Shown: piece by piece, positions 33,522 to 40,933 of the stretch
How positions within the stretch are numbered: position 1 is the first letter of the stretch
How the letters are laid out: every line of letters starts with the position of its first letter
The notes under the pieces: generated by a model
What the model was told of the DNA's origin: nothing
The model's input: the letters and a program-made list of their open reading frames with translations, nothing else
Database searches by the model: none
Made by a program: the position numbers and the translations under genes
From: Porcipelethomonas sp964621265
GTDB lineage: Bacteria > Bacillota > Clostridia > Oscillospirales > Ruminococcaceae
Reading direction: 5' to 3'
Assembly (NCBI GenBank): GCA_964621265.1
Contig: CAZULQ010000013.1
Location: 1-51,184 of the forward strand
DNA: 51,184 bases

Positions 33522-34385
33522 ATGCATTTTGTAAACGCAAAAGGTATTTTGTCTGCCCGAAACGGCATGAATATTTACAGAGGCTGTACTCATGGCTGTA
33601 TCTATTGCGACAGCAGAAGCGCATGCTATGGGTTTACTCACGAATTTGAAGATATTGAAGTAAAGCAAAATGCTCCCGAGCTACTTGAGAAAGCGCTGAA
33701 ATCAAAGCGTAAACGATGTATGATTGGTACAGGAGCAATGTCTGACCCATATATGCACTGTGAAGAAAAACTTCTGCTTACAAGAAAATGTCTTGAAATT
33801 ATTGATAAGCATGAATTCGGGGCTACTGTACAGACAAAATCAACACGCATACTTCGTGATATTGACCTTTTGAAAAGTATCAATGAAAAAGCAAAATGTG
33901 TTGTACAGATGACAATGACGACATTTGATGAAAGCTTATGCAAAATTCTTGAACCGAATGTCAGCACAACAAGAGAACGTTTTGAGGCGCTTGAGATTTT
34001 CCGTGACAATGGTATTCCGACAGTTGTATGGCTGTCGCCTATTCTCCCATTCATCAATGATACAAGGGAAAATATTGAGGGAATACTTGATTACTGCATT
34101 CGTGCGGGAGTATACGGCATAATCTGCTTTGGTATGGGTGTAACGCTTCGTGAGGGCGACAGAGAGTATTTTTATGATGCGCTTGACAGGCATTTTCCGG
34201 GAATGAAAGAGCGATATATACGAAAATATGGCAATTCATATGAGCTTACAAGTCAAAGCAATCATGAGCTTATGAAGATTTTTCATGATACATGCAGAAA
34301 ACACGGAATTATCTGCGATGTCAACTCTTGTTTTGAGTATCTGCATGATTTTCCTGAAACTTTTGAACAATTGACTTTATGCTGA
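33522..34385 (+). CDS. Radical SAM protein of the SPL/Rv2578c-like group
   Basis: A 287-residue radical S-adenosylmethionine protein. The 4Fe-4S ligands form CTHGCIYC near residue 25, at the CxxxCxxC spacing. The strands with TGAMSDPYM and ATVQTKSTRILRD resemble the spore-photoproduct-lyase-like group, often annotated as DNA repair photolyase. True SPL has an extra conserved cysteine near the C terminus. Here the C-terminal Cys residues (CRKHGIICDVNSC) are candidates, but function in DNA repair is unproven. GGAGG precedes the ATG. It follows the alcohol dehydrogenase gene and ends at a strong terminator. Confidence 0.85.
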   Translation: MHFVNAKGILSARNGMNIYRGCTHGCIYCDSRSACYGFTHEFEDIEVKQNAPELLEKALKSKRKRCMIGTGAMSDPYMHCEEKLLLTRKCLEIIDKHEFGATVQTKSTRILRDIDLLKSINEKAKCVVQMTMTTFDESLCKILEPNVSTTRERFEALEIFRDNGIPTVVWLSPILPFINDTRENIEGILDYCIRAGVYGIICFGMGVTLREGDREYFYDALDRHFPGMKERYIRKYGNSYELTSQSNHELMKIFHDTCRKHGIICDVNSCFEYLHDFPETFEQLTLC

Positions 34386-34391
34386 AACAGT

Positions 34392-34425
34392 AAAAAAGAA
34401 GGCACCGTTTTGTGCCTTCTTTTTT
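34392..34425. terminator. Bidirectional terminator
   Basis: AAAAAAGAAGGCAC pairs with GTGCCTTCTTTTTT, a 14-bp stem with a CGTTTT loop. It separates the convergent radical SAM and CotH genes and touches the CotH stop codon. Confidence 0.92.
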
Positions 34426-36101
34426 TAACTATGCCAGTAATCATTCAGAAATTTGACTCTCGCTGTAAGCCATCCAAGCAAATGCTCAGATGCTTCGGCA
34501 TGAGTTTTGCATTTTGCAGAATCTCTTGAAAGCTCGCCCTCATAGGCGGATTTATCAGTAAGATTATTCCAGCGCTGATAGTTTCGTGTAAAAGCGTCTT
34601 TATACTGCTCTGTGTCCGACGAAATCATTTCAAAAGCTCTTTCAAAAACACCAGCATCATAAGCTTTTGTCCACTTTTCCCTAATTATATCCTGAAACCA
34701 TTTTTCCTGAATAAGTACAGCAAGCCATGGATTTATGGTCTTGTACTGATTATTTACATCGGGAACAATGCTTGCCGCATAAAATCCTGTTCCATCTGCG
34801 CAGCGGTCCTTGTTGCCAAGTCCGGAATCAAAATCCCAGGGTGCTTCAAATGTAAGCTTCTTATCCCCTTCCGCACCAAAGTCAACATCCATGAAAAAGC
34901 TCGACCAGTATATATCAGCGTCACATGTAAGTTCACTGACAATATACATATCAGCAAGTGACTGCACATTTACAGCTTTTTCTACCGCTTCCTGAGGAGT
35001 AAGTGCATCTGATTCGGAAATCTCAGTAAAGTCCTGATTAAATTCGTATGCCTTATTATTATAGGCTGCATAATACATTATCTTATACACGTTGTCCATA
35101 TAATTCTCAATAAAATCATGCTGTTCCTGTGAATTGATATCACTTTTAACGGTTATTCCGATGTCACTTTTATTTCCGGTTTTTACGTCATTTAAACACT
35201 TTACTGTTCTTCCGCTGTTTTCATCACCCTCAAAAGGAATCAGTGCTGAATTATCAGCATAGCCGATATGCAGGCTGTTGAGCGGTTCTTCATCGACAAA
35301 ATATCCGTCAAACTCCATGAAGTAACCGATATCAGTACCTGTATATCCCTTTTCAGCTTCAGTAATATCAATCCTGTCAGGATTAATCTGTTGCATTTCA
35401 GTCAGAAGATAAACGCCCCAGTACTGACCGTTCACTTCTACTTCAACAAATTCAGTATCACCTGTATAAAGTCCGTCCTCAGACAAAATCTCCTCCGCCA
35501 TAGACATTGAAACCTTGTTTCTGAGCATTGACCCGTCCTTATATTCAGCAAGAAGAACCCAGTTTTTCATCTGAGCCCCATCGTTCAGTCCGAGAATATT
35601 CTGCTTTTCCGTAAACTTGATACGAAGCGGCTTTTTTTCATACGTCGTTGTCCAGTTTCCTCTCACCTTAACTTCTGCGTCAACCGAATCAAGTGTTACA
35701 ACATCATCTGTACCTGTAACTGTAACAGTGCATGCTTCATAATATGGCTCGGGAGGCATCCTGTAGCCAGGTGTCCACGATGCAATTGATTCAGCAACAT
35801 GAAGTGAAACAGGTTCTGTTATGAAATCCATCACATCTTCAGACTGATTTTTTGTGTTTATGGAAATAACAGGTATATCTGTTCCGATGTCATAGCTTAC
35901 AGGTTCAGTTACAGGCTCTGTGCGGGTTTCTTTTACTTTTTCTTTTTTCTTTTTTCTTGTAGTAGTTTCAGAAACACCAGCTGTATCAACTGATGCTGCT
36001 GTTTCTTCGGTTATTTCTGCAATACTGCTTTCGCCCTCGGAACATCCAATAAGAAGTGCTGATATTATTACAGATAAAACCAACCTGCAAATCTTCTTCA
36101 T
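34425..36101 (-). CDS. CotH-like kinase-fold lipoprotein
   Basis: A 558-residue lipoprotein with lipobox Cys20 (LIGC) followed by a Thr/Lys/Glu-rich linker to about residue 95. The CotH domain covers about 145-480: KVRGNWTTTYEKKPLRIKF is the family entry motif, then NWVLLAEYKDGSMLRNKVS, VNGQYWGVYLLTE and, in the active-site region, TFEAPWDFDSGLGN. CotH is an atypical protein kinase in Bacillus spore coats; in ruminococci CotH domains occur in proteins linked to the cellulosome. Its neighbourhood with a dockerin enzyme fits this. GGAGG precedes the ATG. Substrate and activity are unknown. Confidence 0.88.
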   Translation of the reverse strand: MKKICRLVLSVIISALLIGCSEGESSIAEITEETAASVDTAGVSETTTRKKKKEKVKETRTEPVTEPVSYDIGTDIPVISINTKNQSEDVMDFITEPVSLHVAESIASWTPGYRMPPEPYYEACTVTVTGTDDVVTLDSVDAEVKVRGNWTTTYEKKPLRIKFTEKQNILGLNDGAQMKNWVLLAEYKDGSMLRNKVSMSMAEEILSEDGLYTGDTEFVEVEVNGQYWGVYLLTEMQQINPDRIDITEAEKGYTGTDIGYFMEFDGYFVDEEPLNSLHIGYADNSALIPFEGDENSGRTVKCLNDVKTGNKSDIGITVKSDINSQEQHDFIENYMDNVYKIMYYAAYNNKAYEFNQDFTEISESDALTPQEAVEKAVNVQSLADMYIVSELTCDADIYWSSFFMDVDFGAEGDKKLTFEAPWDFDSGLGNKDRCADGTGFYAASIVPDVNNQYKTINPWLAVLIQEKWFQDIIREKWTKAYDAGVFERAFEMISSDTEQYKDAFTRNYQRWNNLTDKSAYEGELSRDSAKCKTHAEASEHLLGWLTARVKFLNDYWHS

Positions 36102-36126
36102 TATAATTCCTCCAATATCTTTAACA

Positions 36127-36155
36127 ATAAACCACCGACTTTGCCGGTGGTTTAT
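36127..36155. terminator. Weak hairpin between the sensor kinase and CotH genes
   Basis: ATAAACCACCG pairs with CGGTGGTTTAT around a 7-base loop. On the minus strand the tail is TTAT-TGTT, not a clean T-run, so some read-through from the kinase operon into the CotH gene is likely. Confidence 0.5.
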
Positions 36156-36172
36156 AATATTTACTGTCTTTA

Positions 36173-38671
36173 TTATTTGTTTTCTTCCATGTATTTTTTT
36201 GCAGCATTAAGAGTCTTTTTATAAAGCTTTAGCATCTGAGGATGCTTTTCTTCGATAAGTGCAAGGCTTGCTGCTGCATTATCATCAGCAACAATTGCTT
36301 TTGCTGCAAGCTCAAGCTCCAGCGAAAGCTTGTTGAGTTTTTCAGCACCAATATTAAGCGCATTGCCCTTTAATGCATGGATATTTACTGCGTAATTTTT
36401 CCAGTCTGCATCAGAATAATTAGATTCAAGAGTTTTGGTGTTTTCATCATACATGTCACAGAAAATGCCAAGAATGTCAATGTATAATTCTTCCATTCCT
36501 CCGCAATATCCGATACCAACCTGTGAATCAATATAAGTCTCGTTATCAGATTCATCATCTTCGTTATCAGCAGCTGAACCGTCTGAGATTATCAGCTTTT
36601 CAACAGGAATATACTTCATGAGCATCTGTTCAAGCTCAGCGCTGTCAACAGGCTTACTTAAATAATCATCAAATCCATCTGCAAGATATTTTTCACGGAC
36701 GCCTGAAACAGCGTTTGCTGTCAGAACAATAACAGGAGTGTCCTCACAAAGATTATTCTTCATTTCCCTTGCATATCTGAGAGTTTCGACACCGTCCATA
36801 ACTGGCATCATATGATCGAGTAAAATTACATCAAAGCTCTGTTTCATCATTGCTCTTAATGCATCAGCACCACTATTGCATGTTGTAACCTTAATCTTTG
36901 TCTTTTTAAGCAGACTTGTTACAACCATAAGATTCATTGCGTTGTCATCAACAACGAGTATTTCAGCTTCAGGAGCAGTAAAGCTCTCCTTGTATTCATA
37001 TTTACTATTCATAATTTCATCGGACTTGTCATTCAAGTCGCCAACAACTTCCTTTCCTGTTATTTTCTGAGGTAATGTAATAATAAATTCAGTACCCTTG
37101 CCATATACACTGTTTACTTCAATATTTCCGTTCATAAGCTTTACCATATTTGATGTAATAGCAAGACCTAACCCTGTGCCTTCAATACTATGATTTTTCT
37201 GTACATCAAATCGCTTGAATACGTCGAACAGCAGCGGAATATTTTCTTCCTTGATACCAATACCACTGTCCTTTACGGAAATTCTGAGATTAAACCTGTT
37301 ATCTGTTGTCTCTCCGTCAACACCAAGCATAATATAGCCGTTTTCGGTATACTTAACAGCATTATTAAGCAGATTTATCATAATCTGACCTATTCTTATA
37401 TCATCGCCTTCAAGGTTATCAGGTGTTGAAGGGTTAATATCAAATCTGAACTCGAGATTTTTCTGTTCAGCCTTCATTTTAATCATGTTGATAACAGTGC
37501 TAAGCACGTCACTCAGATGGTATTCCTGCTCAACTATTTCCATTTTTCCTGATTCAACCTTGGACAGGTCAAGAATATCATTGATTATTCCGAGCAGATT
37601 ATGACTTGCCTTGTCAATGTTTTCGGCATATCCCTTAACTTCTGCCTCAGTCCCCTCACGGAGTATCATTTCATTCATACCTATTATCGCATTGATAGGC
37701 GTTCTGATTTCATGTGACATATCCGCAAGGAAGTCGCTCTTGGCACGACTTGCTTTCTCAGCAAGAATCTTTGCGTCCCTGAGCTCATCACTTTCACGTG
37801 CTTTCTTTTCAGCACCGTAGAAATAGATAGTCAGTACCACAACAAGCAGCCATAATACCAGGAAAATCCATGTAGCAATAGGTGTAATCGAATAAAGGTC
37901 ACCTGACAACGCATCTTCAGGTACAATTCCGACAATATATGCACCCGCATAAAAAAGCTCTGTTACAAAAAGATAGTTTCCTTTATAGTCTCCATCAAGG
38001 CTCATGCCGACAGATGAACTTTTATTAAGCTTAGCCAGCATTTCTTCCTTTACCGACGATGAGTCATAATACTTGAAGAAATCCGCCGGGAATGACCAGT
38101 TTTCAGATTTGATTATAAGCTCACCGCTTGGTGAGACAAGTGCTGTACTTCCATCGTCATCAAAGCAGGTTATATTTAGTCTTTCGCTGAGTTCCTCCGG
38201 CTTGTATACCTTATATATGACATATTTTACATTATCATTTTTAAGTACGGGAACTGAAAACAAAACTGTGCCGTCAGCGCCCATTGTCACGTTTTCATTA
38301 CCGTGAAACGACTCAACTATCCCGGGATAATCAGAAATAGCAATTTCATATCCCCAGATAGATTCACCGTTAATTTTGACAAGTCCGAACTTTTCATCCT
38401 TTTCTGAAGTATATACAGACTCACCCATATCTTCTTCACTATTGACAACTGCCGCAGCCCTCTCGAGGAGAGTAAGCTCAAACTCGATTTCTTCATTAAT
38501 CGAGTCAGCCGCTTTCTGAGCATAAAGTGCAATATCGTGCTCGATATGTTCCTTGATTATATTGTCAACCTTAATATGAAATACCAGCCAGATTGAACCC
38601 AGAAGAATAAAATAAATGGCAAAGATGAAAGCTGTAACCTTTTTATTGTTAAGAATATAATTTTTACTCAT
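36173..38671 (-). CDS. Hybrid histidine kinase with dCache-like sensor, receiver and HPt domains
   Basis: An 832-residue membrane sensor kinase. TM1 (about residues 11-32) and TM2 (about 265-287) flank a 230-residue extracellular domain of dCache-like length and pattern. A cytoplasmic HisKA domain has His320 in MSHEIRTP, followed by HATPase (GTGLGLAI), a receiver with its Asp in ILLDHMMPVMDG and a C-terminal HPt with its His in IHALKGNALNIG. No HAMP domain is evident. A TTG at 38680 gives three more residues, but the ATG at 38671 overlaps the preceding BMP gene by 8 bp (ATGAGTAA) and is preferred. The coupling implies that the BMP proteins feed this kinase. Confidence 0.92.
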   Translation of the reverse strand: MSKNYILNNKKVTAFIFAIYFILLGSIWLVFHIKVDNIIKEHIEHDIALYAQKAADSINEEIEFELTLLERAAAVVNSEEDMGESVYTSEKDEKFGLVKINGESIWGYEIAISDYPGIVESFHGNENVTMGADGTVLFSVPVLKNDNVKYVIYKVYKPEELSERLNITCFDDDGSTALVSPSGELIIKSENWSFPADFFKYYDSSSVKEEMLAKLNKSSSVGMSLDGDYKGNYLFVTELFYAGAYIVGIVPEDALSGDLYSITPIATWIFLVLWLLVVVLTIYFYGAEKKARESDELRDAKILAEKASRAKSDFLADMSHEIRTPINAIIGMNEMILREGTEAEVKGYAENIDKASHNLLGIINDILDLSKVESGKMEIVEQEYHLSDVLSTVINMIKMKAEQKNLEFRFDINPSTPDNLEGDDIRIGQIMINLLNNAVKYTENGYIMLGVDGETTDNRFNLRISVKDSGIGIKEENIPLLFDVFKRFDVQKNHSIEGTGLGLAITSNMVKLMNGNIEVNSVYGKGTEFIITLPQKITGKEVVGDLNDKSDEIMNSKYEYKESFTAPEAEILVVDDNAMNLMVVTSLLKKTKIKVTTCNSGADALRAMMKQSFDVILLDHMMPVMDGVETLRYAREMKNNLCEDTPVIVLTANAVSGVREKYLADGFDDYLSKPVDSAELEQMLMKYIPVEKLIISDGSAADNEDDESDNETYIDSQVGIGYCGGMEELYIDILGIFCDMYDENTKTLESNYSDADWKNYAVNIHALKGNALNIGAEKLNKLSLELELAAKAIVADDNAAASLALIEEKHPQMLKLYKKTLNAAKKYMEENK

Positions 38672-39758
38672 AAATCTCAACGCCCTCTACAAACCAATCC
38701 ATATTATTAAGCAAGGTTTCATCGGTTATTATTTCTTCGGTATCACATTGCTGATTACCATTATTGTCATAAATAACTCCTGAAAACACATCTTTACCTG
38801 ATTTAATTTTTTCTTCTGCAGAAGAAACCAAAGCTCGGGTCTCTTCGTCTACTGCCTCTGATAATTCCGAAAGAACAACTGCACCTGTTTCAATACCAAA
38901 CCAGTGGTTAACGTCCTTGTCAGACTTATCATGAATAAACTCTCTGATTATTTTCTTATAAAGCTCAAGCCAGTTCCAGCCGACAGAAGTAAGATACTTT
39001 TCGCTGTATTCACCGGAAATACCATTATTTCCGATTGAGTAAATACCGGCTTTTTCAGCCGCTTCTACAACATAGTTCTGATTCTGATGATGAGTAACAA
39101 GGTCTATGTTATATTCTTCAATCAGCGAATTTACAGCATCTGTTTCAGCCTGCTTATCATCCCAGCTTCCGACCCATTTTACAATAACACGCGCTTTTGG
39201 ATTGACAGCCTTTACTCCGAGTGTAAAAGCATTGATTCCACGGTTAATTTCATTGTTCGGAGTATTTGCAACATATCCGATGTTATTTGTTTCAGTTACA
39301 GAACCGGCAATAAGTCCTGACAGATACCTTACCTGATAGAGTCTGCCGAAATATGAAATACAGTTTTCAGCATCTGTCTCAGATGAAATCGAGTAAAAAA
39401 CTATATCTGAATACTTTTCAAATTCCTCTTCTATTTCATTTGGATAATTATAGCTTGAAAGAATAATCATTGATACATCTGCATCAGCAAGCTCCTTCAC
39501 AGCCTGTTTACACGCACCTGTATTTTCCTTTATATCCTCCTTGACAATCAAATTGACATCAAGTTCCTTACAAGCCTCTGAAACACCGGTATAATGAAGA
39601 CTATTCCAGCCTATCTCATCTGTCTGACCGGTCATTACAAGACCGATATTAACTTTTTCATCTTTAGTTCCGGAATATAAAACAAACGAAACTGCTAATG
39701 AAAATATTATGACTATAATTACAAACAACAGTAAATATTTTCTATGTTCAGTCTTCAT
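38664..39758 (-). CDS. Membrane-anchored BMP/Med-family binding protein, copy 2
   Basis: A 364-residue protein with an uncleaved-looking N-terminal helix (about residues 8-29) and no lipobox cysteine, then a type I periplasmic-binding fold of the BMP/PnrA family, known in other bacteria to bind purine nucleosides. Motifs shared with its upstream paralog are YFGRLYQVRYL, NNIGYVA, INAFTLGVKAVNPKA and a C-terminal MDWFVEGV. A TTG at 39761 precedes the ATG; the ATG at 39758 overlaps the paralog's stop by 11 bp and is chosen. No ABC transporter ATPase or permease genes are near, so a sensing role is more likely than uptake. Confidence 0.85.
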   Translation of the reverse strand: MKTEHRKYLLLFVIIVIIFSLAVSFVLYSGTKDEKVNIGLVMTGQTDEIGWNSLHYTGVSEACKELDVNLIVKEDIKENTGACKQAVKELADADVSMIILSSYNYPNEIEEEFEKYSDIVFYSISSETDAENCISYFGRLYQVRYLSGLIAGSVTETNNIGYVANTPNNEINRGINAFTLGVKAVNPKARVIVKWVGSWDDKQAETDAVNSLIEEYNIDLVTHHQNQNYVVEAAEKAGIYSIGNNGISGEYSEKYLTSVGWNWLELYKKIIREFIHDKSDKDVNHWFGIETGAVVLSELSEAVDEETRALVSSAEEKIKSGKDVFSGVIYDNNGNQQCDTEEIITDETLLNNMDWFVEGVEIYE

Positions 39759-40830
39759 CAATCACAACACCCTCAACATACCAATCAAACTCATTAAGCA
39801 GACTGTAATCACTCATATTTTCATCTTCAGCAATTTTAAGATTCCCTTCACAATCATAGAGAGGACCGTAAAAAACATCAGAAGTGCCTGTCATCATTTT
39901 ATCGAAATACTGCTGAACCTTATCCCTTGTCTCCTGCTTTACATTGTCAGTAAACGGTGACAGTCCGACAAGACCTGTTGAGACGCCGTCCCAGTAATTC
40001 ACGCCATCAAACTTGTTCTGCATGCAATCCCTGATATGCGGAATGTAGAAATTATCCCAGTTCCAGACTGCAGCTGTAAGATAATTATCCGGATATAATT
40101 CTGAATTATCAAGATTGTATCCGATGATTTTAACATTGTTTTTATCAGCAATTTCGAGCGGTACTACAGAGTCTGAATGCATCGCAAGTACGTCAATATC
40201 GTGTTCGTTTATAAGTTTTTCGGTAGCTTCACCTGTCAGCTTGTCATCTGTCCATGTATTTGTCCATCTGACATATACATTTGCTTCAGGATTAACCTCC
40301 TTAACTCCAAGTGTAAACGCATTGATACTTCTGTTAACTTCAGAAATCGGGAATGCTGCAACATATCCTATTTCATTAGTCTGAGTTTCCATTCCCGCAA
40401 CAATACCGCACAGATATCTTATCTGATACATACGTCCGAAATATGTACAAACATTATTGCTGTTTTCAACACCTGTCGCATGGAAAAAACACACATCAGG
40501 GTATTTTTCGGCTGCTTTTTTTACACCATCTGCAAAACCGAATGAATTACAGATTATAACGCTGTTCCCCTCTTCTATCAGCTTTTCAATTTCATCAAAG
40601 CATGCCTCGTCACTTACATTTTCGGTATATGAAAGCTTGAAACCAAGTTCATCTGCGGCCTTGGTTATTCCATTGTAATGTGATTGCGTCCAGCTTTTGT
40701 CTTCTACAGAACCATTGAGCACGGCGCCAACACGCAGTTTTGAGCTGTCATCATTTGAAATGGAAAAAACAAATATACCTGCCATAACCACTATTACAAA
40801 TACAGTTACAATAAAATATACTTTTTTCAT
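39748..40830 (-). CDS. Membrane-anchored BMP/Med-family binding protein, copy 1
   Basis: A 360-residue paralog of the next gene, from an old duplication to judge by scattered conservation. The N-terminal helix (about 5-24) lacks a lipobox and is followed by RVGAVLNGSVEDKSWTQS, where BMP proteins have their first ligand-contact loop. It then has YFGRMYQIRYLCG, NEIGYVAAFP, INAFTLGVKEVNPEA and the C-terminal FDWYVEGV. It is the first gene of a three-gene unit BMP-BMP-kinase, all overlapping. Its ligand may differ from that of its partner, because the loops differ (NSFGFAD here, SSYNYPN there). A weak TACAAT -10 lies near the ATG, but no clear -35. Confidence 0.85.
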   Translation of the reverse strand: MKKVYFIVTVFVIVVMAGIFVFSISNDDSSKLRVGAVLNGSVEDKSWTQSHYNGITKAADELGFKLSYTENVSDEACFDEIEKLIEEGNSVIICNSFGFADGVKKAAEKYPDVCFFHATGVENSNNVCTYFGRMYQIRYLCGIVAGMETQTNEIGYVAAFPISEVNRSINAFTLGVKEVNPEANVYVRWTNTWTDDKLTGEATEKLINEHDIDVLAMHSDSVVPLEIADKNNVKIIGYNLDNSELYPDNYLTAAVWNWDNFYIPHIRDCMQNKFDGVNYWDGVSTGLVGLSPFTDNVKQETRDKVQQYFDKMMTGTSDVFYGPLYDCEGNLKIAEDENMSDYSLLNEFDWYVEGVVIDED

Positions 40831-40887
40831 TTACTCACTCCGAAGATAAATTGTAGAATTCACATGAAAAACAATACTTCATAAAGC

Positions 40888-40925
40888 CGAAAAAGGCTAA
40901 GTCATTAAATGCTTAGTCTTTTTCG
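40888..40925. terminator. Terminator after the 7TM hybrid kinase gene
   Basis: CGAAAAAGGCTAAG and CTTAGTCTTTTTCG form a long stem with one G-T pair around a 10-base loop. It ends the 40934 gene on the minus strand and isolates the downstream BMP operon from it. Confidence 0.8.
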
Positions 40926-40933
40926 TGTTAAAA

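Noticed and set aside
39748..40830. Reading the BMP proteins as parts of an ABC nucleoside importer
   Set aside because: No permease or ATPase genes are near, neither protein has a lipobox, and both are coupled to a kinase gene instead.
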